Assembly (NCBI RefSeq): GCF_039534915.1
Contig: NZ_BAAAWE010000001.1
Coordinates: forward strand, 3,906,001-3,970,000
Direction of reading: 5' to 3'
Source of the DNA: Streptomyces roseofulvus
GTDB taxonomy: Bacteria; Actinomycetota; Actinomycetes; Streptomycetales; Streptomycetaceae
Length of the DNA: 64,000 nt
Made by a program: the position numbers and the translations under genes. Below the pieces are notes generated by a model. The model made no database searches and was not told the DNA's origin. It saw only the letters and a list, made by a program, of their open reading frames with translations. Below, piece by piece: positions 57,223 to 64,000 of the stretch; the first letter of the stretch is position 1; every line of letters begins with the position of its first letter.

Positions 57223-58341
57223 GTGAGTACCGGCGGCGGGCGCGAGGCCCAACTCAAGCACACCGGCCTGCGGCCCGGCTGGACGACCGGCGCCTGCGCG
57301 ACGGCCGCGACGACCGCCGCGTACACCGCCCTGCTCACCGGCGACTTCCCGGACCCGGTGACGATCACCCTGCCCAAGGGCCAGACGCCGTCCTTCGCGC
57401 TGACGGCGGAGTCCCTGACCGGCGGCGCGGCCATGGCGGCCGTGGTGAAGGACGCCGGCGACGACCCGGACGTCACCCACGGCGCCGTGATCCGCTCGAC
57501 GGTACGGCTCCTCCCGGCGGGCTCCGGCGTGGTCTTCCGCGCGGGCGAGGGCGTCGGCACGGTCACCCTCCCCGGCCTCCCGCTGGAGGTCGGCGAGCCG
57601 GCGATCAACCCGGTGCCGCGCGAGCTGATGCGCGCCCACGTGGCGAAGGTCGCGGCGGCACACGGGGCGCCCGGCGACGTCGAGATCACGATCTCCGTGG
57701 ACGGCGGCGCGGAGATCGCCCGCTCCACCTGGAACCCGCGCATCGGCATCCTCGGCGGCCTGTCGATCCTCGGCACGACCGGGATCGTCGTGCCGTACTC
57801 GTGCTCGGCCTGGATCGACTCCATCCGCCGGGGCGTGGACGTGGCCCGCGCGGGCGGCCTCACCCACGTCGCCGGCTGCACGGGCTCCACCTCCGAACGC
57901 ACGGTCACCGGGATCTACGACCTGCCGGACATCGCCCTGCTCGACATGGGCGACTTCGCGGGCGCGGTCCTCAAGTACATCCGCCGCCACCCCGTCGACC
58001 GCCTGACGATCTGCGGCGGCTTCGCGAAGCTCTCCAAGCTCGCCGCCGGCCATCTGGACCTGCACTCGGCCCGCTCCCAGGTCGACAAGGGCTTCCTGGC
58101 GGAGCTGGCCCGCGCGGGCGGCGCGCCGGACCCCCTGGTCGCGGAGATCGCCGACGCCAACACGGGCCTCGCCGCCCTGCGCCTCTGCGAGGCCGCCGGC
58201 GTCCCCCTGGGCGACCTGGTGGCCGCGACCGCCCGCGACGAGGCCCTGGCGGTCCTGCGCGGCGCCCCGGTCACCGTCGACGTCGTCTGCATCGACCGCG
58301 CGGGCACGGTGGTGGGCCGCTCGGCACCGGCGGGCCCGTAG
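57223..58341 (+). CDS. cbiD: Cobalt-precorrin-5B C1-methyltransferase (CbiD)
   Basis: The 372-residue protein has LRPGWTTGACATAATTAAY near the start, then EPAINPVPRELM and PYSCSAWIDSIRRG, typical of CbiD. In this pathway the oxygen-dependent CobF equivalent is usually absent in actinobacteria, and CbiD fills the C-1 methylation step. GTG start behind GGGAGCC. The final codons begin a 16-bp tandem repeat. Confidence 0.93.
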   Translation: MSTGGGREAQLKHTGLRPGWTTGACATAATTAAYTALLTGDFPDPVTITLPKGQTPSFALTAESLTGGAAMAAVVKDAGDDPDVTHGAVIRSTVRLLPAGSGVVFRAGEGVGTVTLPGLPLEVGEPAINPVPRELMRAHVAKVAAAHGAPGDVEITISVDGGAEIARSTWNPRIGILGGLSILGTTGIVVPYSCSAWIDSIRRGVDVARAGGLTHVAGCTGSTSERTVTGIYDLPDIALLDMGDFAGAVLKYIRRHPVDRLTICGGFAKLSKLAAGHLDLHSARSQVDKGFLAELARAGGAPDPLVAEIADANTGLAALRLCEAAGVPLGDLVAATARDEALAVLRGAPVTVDVVCIDRAGTVVGRSAPAGP

Positions 58342-58675
58342 GGCGGCGGGCCCGTAGGGCGACGGGCCCGTAGGGCGGCGGGCCCGTAGGGCGACGGGCC
58401 CGTAGAGCGGCGGGCCCGTAGGCCGGCGCGGGCGGAGGTCGGAGGCCGTCGTCGTCCACCGGGTCGGCGCCTTCGAGCAGCCGCTCCCCGATGTCGTCGG
58501 CCCAGCGCTGGGCCCAGGCGCGCAGTTCCTGGATCCGCTGCTCGTCGAGGCCGTGGGCGGTGAACTCGTCGTCGTCGATCCACACCGCCCCGGCAAGCTT
58601 CGCCTGGAGCTCCTCCAGGTCGCCCGCCGCGAGGACGTCGCCGAGGAGGCGGCGGTGCAGGCCGGTGAGGTTCAC
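58271..58675 (-). CDS. Internally deleted AbiEii-like nucleotidyltransferase (toxin-like)
   Basis: The 134-residue frame starts NLTGLHRRLLGDVLAAG, which resembles the N-terminus of AbiEii/AbiGii-type nucleotidyltransferases. It then jumps to DLEELQAKLAGAVWIDDDEFTAHGLDEQRIQELRAWAQRWADDIGERL, which in my memory of that family is the C-terminal end, 150 or so residues further on. The nucleotidyltransferase core (GG..D.D) is absent. The tail from about residue 85 is encoded by the 16-bp repeat array read antisense, and the frame overlaps the cbiD 3' end. GTG start overlaps the upstream stop (GTGA). Confidence 0.5.
   Translation of the reverse strand: MNLTGLHRRLLGDVLAAGDLEELQAKLAGAVWIDDDEFTAHGLDEQRIQELRAWAQRWADDIGERLLEGADPVDDDGLRPPPAPAYGPAALRARRPTGPPPYGPVALRARRPTGPPVPSGPPPCPRGRCRRRRR
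58341..58420. repeat. 16-bp tandem repeat (5 copies plus partials)
   Basis: Five head-to-tail copies of GGGCRRCGGGCCCGTA, with partial copies on both sides. The two variants (GGCGGC and GGCGAC) alternate in the first four copies. The array begins at the cbiD stop codon, TAG being part of the unit. Confidence 0.95.
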
Positions 58676-59037
58676 CCCGCGCGCCCGCCCGCCGAGGCCG
58701 TCGCCGGCTCCGGGGCCAGTTCGCGGAAGGCGTCCTCCCAGACCGCCCGCAGGTCCTTGCTGACGAGGGTGCGCAGCACGGGCCACATCTCGACGAGCAG
58801 GTCGCGGTTGAGGTGGCGGACCAGGTCGTCGCGGCCCCCCTCGGCGAGTACGGTGCGGGAACAGCTCATCCGCAGTCGGGGCCGGTCGAGGTCGTACTCC
58901 GTCAGCCCCGACCACGCCAGGTGCAGCGGGAGCCGCACGGACCCCCGGGCGGGCCCCCGCAGGGCGGAGAGGTCGGCGGGGAGCCGCCGTGCGAACCGCT
59001 CGCGCCGAAGCTCGGAGACCGGCGTCTGCTGTGCCAT
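58672..59037 (-). CDS. Antitoxin-like partner of the AbiEii-type gene
   Basis: The 121-residue protein (SELRRERFARRLPADLSALRGPARGSVRLPLHLAWSGLTEYDL...) resembles small proteins coded before AbiEii-type toxins in Streptomyces. It overlaps the downstream frame by 4 bp. If the toxin has lost its catalytic core, this gene may be a solitary antitoxin remnant. No DNA-binding motif evident. Confidence 0.5.
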   Translation of the reverse strand: MAQQTPVSELRRERFARRLPADLSALRGPARGSVRLPLHLAWSGLTEYDLDRPRLRMSCSRTVLAEGGRDDLVRHLNRDLLVEMWPVLRTLVSKDLRAVWEDAFRELAPEPATASAGGRAG

Positions 59038-59169
59038 ACCCGATCATCCCCACACCCACCGGCCCCGGGGGCCACTCCCGCCGCTTTCCTCACCCGGTCG
59101 CCGACATGCGGCCGTGGAGGGGCGAACCTACGCTTACCACCACGAAACCCCCGCACGAGAGGGAGTCCC

Positions 59170-59244
59170 ATGGCGAAGCGCGGCAACAAGAAGCGGGCCC
59201 GCAAGAAGAAGAAGGCGAACCACGGCAAGCGGCCCAACGCCTGA
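59170..59244 (+). CDS. 50S ribosomal protein bL37
   Basis: The 24-residue, very basic product MAKRGNKKRARKKKKANHGK... ends with RPNA. It matches the actinobacterial large-subunit protein bL37 first seen in mycobacterial ribosome structures. ATG follows GAGAGGGAGTCCC. Its size hides it from standard gene finders. A strong terminator follows. Confidence 0.88.
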   Translation: MAKRGNKKRARKKKKANHGKRPNA

Positions 59245-59257
59245 GCCGTCGTGGTGC

Positions 59258-59296
59258 CCGGAGGCCGGACCCGTCGCGTACGGGCCCGGCCTCCGG
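59258..59296 (+). terminator. Terminator of bL37 gene (also convergent with cobM)
   Basis: 17-bp arms with one mismatch (59258-59274, 59280-59296) and a CGCGT loop, 13 bp after the bL37 stop. Confidence 0.85.
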
Positions 59297-59324
59297 CGCG
59301 TCGGGAGGCGGGTCGGCGGGCGGG

Positions 59325-60074
59325 TCAGCAGGTGTGGCGGTCGCGGGCCGGGTCGTAGAGGTGGCTGTCGCGGAACTCGGAGGCGGCCAGCGTGCGGCCG
59401 ACGATGATGACGGCCGTCTTGGTGATGCCGGCCGCCTTCACCTGCTCCGCGATGTCCTCCAGGGTGCCGCGCAGGACGACCTCGTCGGGGCGGCTGGCCA
59501 TGGCGACCACGGCGGCCGGGCAGTCCACGCCGTAGTGGGGGACCAGCTCGGAGACGATCCGGTCGACGTACCGCGCGCCGAGGTGGAGGACGAGCAGGGC
59601 GCCGCTGCGGCCCAGGGTGGCCAGGTCCTCGCCCTCCGGCATGGGGGTGGCCTGCTGGGCGATGCGGGTGAGGACGACGGTCTGGCCGACGGTCGGGACC
59701 GTCAGCTCCCGCTTCAGCGCGGCGGCGGCCGCCGCGAACGCCGGGACGCCGGGCACGACCTCGTACGGGATGCCCGCCGCGTCGAGGCGCCGCATCTGCT
59801 CGGCCATCGCGCTGAAGACGGACGGGTCGCCCGAGTGGAGGCGGGCCACGTCCTGGCCGGCCGCGTGGGCGGCGGCGATCTCCGCGACGATCTCGTCCAG
59901 GTGCATCTTCGCCGTGTCGACGAGCTTCGCCTCCGGCGGGCACTCGGCGAGCAGCTCGCGGGGGACGAGGGAACCGGCGTAGAGGCAGACCCCGCAGGCC
60001 GCGAGGGTGCGGGCGCCGCGCACGGTGATCAGGTCGGCCGCGCCGGGGCCCGCGCCGATGAAGTAGACGGTCAT
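59325..60074 (-). CDS. cobM: Precorrin-4 C11-methyltransferase
   Basis: The 249-residue SAM-dependent methylase shows MTVYFIGAGPGAADLITVRG, LHSGDPSVFSAM and the family's VLTRIAQQATPMPE, typical of CobM/CbiF. It methylates C-11 of precorrin-4. ATG overlaps cobL stop by 4 bp. Confidence 0.94.
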   Translation of the reverse strand: MTVYFIGAGPGAADLITVRGARTLAACGVCLYAGSLVPRELLAECPPEAKLVDTAKMHLDEIVAEIAAAHAAGQDVARLHSGDPSVFSAMAEQMRRLDAAGIPYEVVPGVPAFAAAAAALKRELTVPTVGQTVVLTRIAQQATPMPEGEDLATLGRSGALLVLHLGARYVDRIVSELVPHYGVDCPAAVVAMASRPDEVVLRGTLEDIAEQVKAAGITKTAVIIVGRTLAASEFRDSHLYDPARDRHTC

Positions 60075-61306
60075 GCGTTCGTTGAACCCTTCGTTACGGA
60101 CCACTGGGTGACCGGCATGGCCTGGCGCCAGCCGGTGAAGCCGCCGACGGGCACGGCGGCGGAGACGGCCAGCCGGATCAGCTCGCCGCCGTGCCGGGCG
60201 TACCAGCGGGCCAGCAGCGCCTCGGACTCCAGGGTCACGGTGTTGGCGACGAGCCGGCCGCCGTCGGGGAGCGCGTCCCAGCAGGTGTCGAGCAGGCCGG
60301 GGGCGGTGAGTCCGCCGCCGACGAAGATCGCGTCGGGGGTCTCCAGGCCGGCCAGCGCCTCGGGCGCGGGTCCGGTGACGACCCGCAGCGCCGGGACGCC
60401 GAGGGCGGCGGCGTTGCGGCCGATCCGCGCGGCCCGTTCGGGGGACTTCTCGACGGCGACGGCCCGGCAGTCGCGGTGGGCCCGCATCCATTCGACGCCG
60501 ATGGAGCCGGAGCCGCCGCCGACGTCCCAGAGGAGTTCGCCGGGGGCGGGGGCGAGCGCGGCGAGCGTGGCGGCGCGGACGTACCGCTTGGTGAGCTGCC
60601 CGTCGTGCTCGTACGCCTCGTCGGGCAGCCCCGGCGTGGTGCCGAGCCGGAGCGTGCCGGGGTCGCGGACGCAGTCGAGGGCGAGGACGTGGAGGGCGTC
60701 GGTGCGTGGGTGCGGCCAGTCGGCGGCGGTGGCGTCGAGGAGCCGTTCGGCGGGCCCGCCGAGTTGTTCGAGGACCCGGATCCGGGTTCCGCCCCAGCCG
60801 GCCTCGTGGAGCAGCGCCGCGACCCGCGCGGGCGTCTCGGGGCCCTCGCCGAGGAGGAGGAGCCGGCGCCCCGGGTGGAGCGCGGCGCGCAGCGCGTCGA
60901 GCGGCCTGGCGACGAGCGAGAGCGTGTCGACGGCCTCCAGGGGCCAGCCGAGGCGGGCACAGGCGTACGAGACGGAGGACGGGTGCGGGTGGATGTCGAG
61001 CTCCCGGCCCCCGGCGGCCTCGGTGAGCGTGCGGGCGATCCCGTAGAAGGAGGGGTCGCCGCTGGCGAGGACGGCGAGCGCGCGTCCTTCGTGGGCGGCG
61101 AGCAGTCCGGGGACGGCGGGGCGGAGCGGGGACGGCCAGGCGATCCGTTCGCCGGGGCAGTCGGCGGCGGGGAGGAGGTCCAGCTGGCGGGGACCGCCGA
61201 TGACCACCTCGGCGGCGCGCAGGACGCGGCGGGAGCTCTCGGGGAGCCCGTCCCAGCCGTCCGCGCCGATCCCCACGACCGACACCACCGATATCGCAGC
61301 GTTCAC
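60071..61306 (-). CDS. cobL: Precorrin-6Y C5,15-methyltransferase (decarboxylating)
   Basis: The 411-residue protein fuses CbiE (1-200, tetrapyrrole methylase: VVIGGPRQLDLL, VLASGDPSFYGIA) and CbiT (210-411, Rossmann methylase: ELLWDVGGGSGSIGVEWMR). It methylates C-5 and C-15 and decarboxylates the acetate side chain. GTG start. Followed by cobM with overlap. No B12 riboswitch precedes it. Confidence 0.93.
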   Translation of the reverse strand: MNAAISVVSVVGIGADGWDGLPESSRRVLRAAEVVIGGPRQLDLLPAADCPGERIAWPSPLRPAVPGLLAAHEGRALAVLASGDPSFYGIARTLTEAAGGRELDIHPHPSSVSYACARLGWPLEAVDTLSLVARPLDALRAALHPGRRLLLLGEGPETPARVAALLHEAGWGGTRIRVLEQLGGPAERLLDATAADWPHPRTDALHVLALDCVRDPGTLRLGTTPGLPDEAYEHDGQLTKRYVRAATLAALAPAPGELLWDVGGGSGSIGVEWMRAHRDCRAVAVEKSPERAARIGRNAAALGVPALRVVTGPAPEALAGLETPDAIFVGGGLTAPGLLDTCWDALPDGGRLVANTVTLESEALLARWYARHGGELIRLAVSAAVPVGGFTGWRQAMPVTQWSVTKGSTNA

Positions 61307-61319
61307 GTCGGGGACTCTA

Positions 61320-61630
61320 CGTGAGGGGCACAGGTGAGCGGCACGTGGCGACCCTCACGCGGAGGGGGCGGGGCGCCGGGACGCGGGGGCGCGGGGGCGC
61401 CGGGACGCGGGGGCGTCCGGGGCGCGGGGGCGTCCGGGCCGCCGGGGCGCCGGGACGCGGGGGCGCGGGGCCGTCCGGGCCGCCGGGGGCCGTCACGGCG
61501 GGGCGCCGAAGGGCCCGCGCGCCGGGGGCCGTCACGGCGGGGCGCCGAAGGGCCCGCGTGCCGGGGGCCCTCGCGGCGGCCCGGAGGGCCGAAGGGTCGG
61601 CCCTCCGGCGGGCCGGGGCCGTCACGTCGC
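61320..61630. repeat. Extremely G-rich repetitive tract
   Basis: About 300 bp of low-complexity G-rich plus strand, made of GGGGCGC, GGGACGCGGGGGCG and GGGGGCC variants with many G4 runs. It contains a 39-bp direct repeat. No convincing gene on either strand. Confidence 0.85.
61482..61559. repeat. 39-bp direct tandem repeat
   Basis: Two copies (61482-61520, 61521-61559) that differ only at the last base, followed by a third partial copy of about 11 bases before divergence. Confidence 0.93.
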
Positions 61631-61659
61631 GGAGCCGGGTCGCGTCCACGGCCGCGCGG

Positions 61660-61800
61660 TCACTTCTGCGCGTTCTGCCCCACGTAGAAGAGGAGCCAGA
61701 CGAAGCCGGCGAAGGCGTGGGTGGCGAAGACGTACACGAAGACGCGGAGCATCACGCCCCGCTCCTTCCAGCTCTCGTTGTCGTGCGTCTTCTCGGTCAT
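61660..61800 (-). CDS. Small membrane protein, DUF6126-like
   Basis: The 46-residue product (MTEKTHDNESWKERGVMLRVF...) has a charged cytosolic start and a single helix with HAFAGFVWLLFYVG. It resembles the short DUF6126 proteins widely found in Streptomyces. Too short for standard gene-calling. ATG at 61798-61800. Confidence 0.75.
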   Translation of the reverse strand: MTEKTHDNESWKERGVMLRVFVYVFATHAFAGFVWLLFYVGQNAQK

Positions 61801-61895
61801 GGCGTCCAGGGTACGGCGGAGGCCCGGCGGCGCCGGAACGGCGAAGGCGCCGGAACGCGCCGGAATAGCGAAAGGGGTCGCACCGTTGGAGCTGA

Positions 61896-61913
61896 TGGTT
61901 TAAGATTCAACCA
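61896..61913. promoter_or_regulatory. Dyad in the promoter of the luciferase-like gene
   Basis: TGGTT-N8-AACCA, within TTTAAGATTCAA, a MarR-like operator pattern, 30 bp before the gene start. Confidence 0.45.
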
Positions 61914-61942
61914 CCAGCCAGGAAACGCGAGAGGTGACCACG

Positions 61943-63040
61943 ATGCAGTTCGGGATCTTCACCGTCGGCGACGTGACGACCGACCCCACCACCGGCCGCA
62001 CCCCCTCCGAGCACGAGCGCATCAAGAACACGGTCGCCATCGCGCTCAAGGCCGAGGAGGTCGGACTCGACGTCTTCGCCACCGGCGAGCACCACAACCC
62101 GCCGTTCGTCCCGTCCTCCCCGACCACCCTCCTCGGGCACATCGCGGCCCGTACGGAGAACCTGATCCTCTCCACCTCCACGACCCTCATCACCACCAAC
62201 GACCCGGTGAAGATCGCCGAGGACTACGCCACCCTCCAGCACCTCGCCGACGGTCGCGTGGACCTGATGATGGGCCGCGGCAACACCGGCCCGGTCTACC
62301 CGTGGTTCGGCCAGGACATCCGCCAGGGCATCCCGCTCGCCATCGAGAACTACGCGCTCCTCCACAAGCTGTGGAGGGAGGACGTGGTCGACTGGGAGGG
62401 CAAGTTCCGCAGCGCCCTCCAGGGCTTCACCTCCACCCCGCGCCCGCTCGACGGCGTCCCGCCGTTCGTCTGGCACGGCTCCATCCGCTCCCCGGAGATC
62501 GCCGAGCAGGCCGCGTACTACGGCGACGGCTTCTTCGCCAACCACATCTTCTGGCCCAAGCAGCACACCGAGAAGATGGTCCGCCTCTACCGCCAGCGGT
62601 ACGCGCACTACGGCCACGGCACGGAGGAGCAGGCCATCGTCGGCCTCGGCGGCCAGGTCTTCATGCGGAAGAACTCGCAGGACGCGGTACGGGAGTTCCG
62701 CCCGTACTTCGACAACGCGCCGGTCTACGGCCACGGCCCCTCCCTGGAGGAGTTCAGCAGCCAGACCCCGCTGACCGTCGGCTCCCCGCAGGAGGTCATC
62801 GAACGCACCCTGTCCTTCCGCGAGTACGTCGGCGACTACCAGCGCCAGCTCTTCCTCGTCGACCACGCCGGACTGCCCCTGAAGACCGTCCTGGAACAGC
62901 TCGACATCCTCGGCGAGGAGGTCGTCCCGGTGCTCCGCAAGGAGTTCGCGAACCTGCGCCCCGCCGGCGTGCCGGCGACCGCCCCGCTCCACCCCGCCGT
63001 CCTCGCCTCGAACGCCACGAACGCCACGAAGGAGGTCTGA
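61943..63040 (+). CDS. LLM-class flavin-dependent oxidoreductase (CE1758 type)
   Basis: The 365-residue protein is a bacterial-luciferase-like TIM barrel (FGIFTVGDVTTDP at the start, ATGEHHNPPFVPSSP, LMMGRGNTGPVYPWFG). It needs reduced flavin from a partner reductase, which is the next gene, 4 bp downstream. Substrate unknown. ATG 61943 behind GAGAGGTGACC; GTG 61934 would also be possible. Confidence 0.88.
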   Translation: MQFGIFTVGDVTTDPTTGRTPSEHERIKNTVAIALKAEEVGLDVFATGEHHNPPFVPSSPTTLLGHIAARTENLILSTSTTLITTNDPVKIAEDYATLQHLADGRVDLMMGRGNTGPVYPWFGQDIRQGIPLAIENYALLHKLWREDVVDWEGKFRSALQGFTSTPRPLDGVPPFVWHGSIRSPEIAEQAAYYGDGFFANHIFWPKQHTEKMVRLYRQRYAHYGHGTEEQAIVGLGGQVFMRKNSQDAVREFRPYFDNAPVYGHGPSLEEFSSQTPLTVGSPQEVIERTLSFREYVGDYQRQLFLVDHAGLPLKTVLEQLDILGEEVVPVLRKEFANLRPAGVPATAPLHPAVLASNATNATKEV

Positions 63041-63044
63041 CGCC

Positions 63045-63671
63045 ATGCAGACCCTGAAGCTGGTCGCCGTCTCCGCCGGCCTGAGCTCCCCGTCCTCCAC
63101 CCGGCTCCTCGCCGACCGGCTCGTCCAGGCCGCCCGCTACCGGCTGGCCGAGCAGGAGTACGCGGTCGAGGCCGAGGTCGTCGAACTCCGCGACCTCGCC
63201 GTGGACATCGCGAAGAACTTCGTGACCGGCTTCCCGTCGGAGGCGCTCCAGGAGGCCATCGACAAGGTGACCGGCGCGGACGGCGTCATCGCCGTGACGC
63301 CCGTCTTCACCGCCTCCTACAGCGGCCTCTTCAAGTCCTTCTTCGACCTGATCGACCCCGCCGCCCTCACCGGTACGCCGGTCCTCCTCGGCGCGACCGG
63401 CGGCACCGCCCGCCACAGCCTGGTCCTCGACCACGCGCTGCGCCCGCTCTTCGCCTACCTGCGCGCCCAGACCGCCCCGACCGCCGTCTACGCGGCCTCG
63501 GAGGACTGGGGCACCGGCGGCGACGAGTACACCGAGGGCCTGCCGCACCGGATCACCCGGGCGGGCGAGGAGTTCGCGGGCCTGGTCGCGGCGACGGCGA
63601 ACAGTCGCCCGCGGCCCGAGGAGGAGCTCGTCCCCTTCGAGAAGCAGCTGGCCGATCTCCGCCTGGACTGA
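63045..63671 (+). CDS. NADPH-dependent FMN reductase (CE1759 type)
   Basis: The 208-residue flavodoxin-like protein (LKLVAVSAGLSSPSSTRLLADRLV, AVTPVFTASYSGLFKSFFDLID, LGATGGTARHSLVLDHALRPLFAYL) supplies reduced FMN to the luciferase-like enzyme just upstream. The two are certainly one operon (4-bp gap). Confidence 0.88.
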   Translation: MQTLKLVAVSAGLSSPSSTRLLADRLVQAARYRLAEQEYAVEAEVVELRDLAVDIAKNFVTGFPSEALQEAIDKVTGADGVIAVTPVFTASYSGLFKSFFDLIDPAALTGTPVLLGATGGTARHSLVLDHALRPLFAYLRAQTAPTAVYAASEDWGTGGDEYTEGLPHRITRAGEEFAGLVAATANSRPRPEEELVPFEKQLADLRLD

Positions 63672-63696
63672 TGCTTTTGTTACGTTGTGAGGGGTA

Positions 63697-63716
63697 ATCG
63701 GTACCGATGGATCGGT
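63697..63716. promoter_or_regulatory. Triple ATCGGT half-site upstream of USP gene
   Basis: ATCGGTACCGAT (12-bp palindrome) is followed after two bases by ATCGGT, giving a second dyad ACCGAT-GG-ATCGGT. Two overlapping operator-like dyads 27 bp before the start codon. Confidence 0.55.
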
Positions 63717-63742
63717 AACTCCCCGACGAACGGAGGTCGGCG

Positions 63743-64000
63743 ATGGCCGGCGGCAGGATCGTGGTGGGCGTGGACGGCTCGGAACCGTCCCTGAAGGCAG
63801 TGAAGTGGGCGGCCGCCCAGGCCGCCCTCACCGGGGACACCCTCCACGCGGTGATCAGCTGGGAGTACCCGGCGTCCTGGGCGACGATGATGCCGGGCGT
63901 CCCGCCGGAGTTCGACCCCGAACGACTGGCCAAGCAGATCCTCGACCAGTCCCTCGCGGAGGCCCTCACCCCCGAGGAGGCGGCCGCGACGACCCGCACG
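63743..64000 (+). CDS. Universal stress protein (3' end outside window)
   Basis: The first 86 residues (IVVGVDGSEPSLKAVKWAAAQAALTGDTLHAVISWEYP) show the UspA-type nucleotide-binding start. The ATP-binding GxxGxxxx-S is beyond the window. ATG behind CGGAGGTCGGCG. Family firm; client process unknown. Confidence 0.85.
   Translation, partial: MAGGRIVVGVDGSEPSLKAVKWAAAQAALTGDTLHAVISWEYPASWATMMPGVPPEFDPERLAKQILDQSLAEALTPEEAAATTRT

Noticed and set aside
61321..61687. Arg/Gly-rich frames in the G-rich tract
   Set aside because: All frames are open only because of low complexity; no ribosome site and no family pattern.

Overview
The window is chromosomal DNA of a high-GC actinomycete, almost certainly a Streptomyces. 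Supporting signs are the dnaK-grpE-dnaJ-hspR operon with HspR (HAIR) operators, the 24-residue actinobacterial ribosomal protein bL37, GTG/TTG starts, and many Streptomyces-type conserved hypotheticals (DUF5994, DUF2617, Yip1-like). A perfect ParB site (parS) near 3.1 kb suggests that the region lies in the origin-proximal arm of the chromosome.

Layout: 1-7.8 kb is a minus-strand housekeeping run (MFS exporter, MalY/PatB aminotransferase, fructose-bisphosphate aldolase, orotate phosphoribosyltransferase, aldose epimerase, CoxG-like protein, membrane-anchored spermidine-synthase-like protein, DUF2617). 8.1-10.8 kb has a small Cys/Gly-rich membrane protein, a class I aminotransferase, a YbjN protein and a small exported protein. 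10.8-20.5 kb holds the heat-shock regulon: clpB and dnaK-grpE-dnaJ-hspR, with HAIR sites before clpB and dnaK. Between them, at 14.0-16.2 kb, sits an unusual cassette: an exported 88-residue peptide with five EPTWD repeats, translationally coupled to a Rieske-derived mini-protein that lacks intact cluster ligands, and a divergent LuxR regulator. 20.6-27.2 kb has a sugar transferase, a large membrane Fe-S oxidoreductase, a secreted protein, a Yip1 protein, a phosphoribosyltransferase, dcd and a tRNA-Gly(CCC).

27-43 kb is more variable: two DUF5994 paralogues, a cold-shock gene with a long leader, a gene-free structured interval ending in a 32-bp palindrome before a MerR gene, RidA/WYL, an ECF41 sigma factor with its own signature promoter, and a decayed ATP-grasp/LuxR pair joined by a deletion. 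Small enzymes and a truncated AraC protein follow. 42-47.6 kb carries regulator/target pairs (YtrA-DUF1648, MarR/DoxX) with recognisable operators, a subtilase lipoprotein and an ABC-F ATPase behind two palindromic operators.

47.6-61.3 kb is a scattered aerobic-type cobalamin (corrin ring) locus: cobN under a B12 riboswitch, cobG-cobH-cobIJ, cobK/cbiD divergent, cobML. A serine hydrolase, a toxin-antitoxin-like pair whose toxin seems internally deleted, a 16-bp minisatellite, bL37 and a G-rich repeat tract interrupt it. The window ends with a two-component luciferase-like/FMN reductase pair and the start of a universal stress protein.
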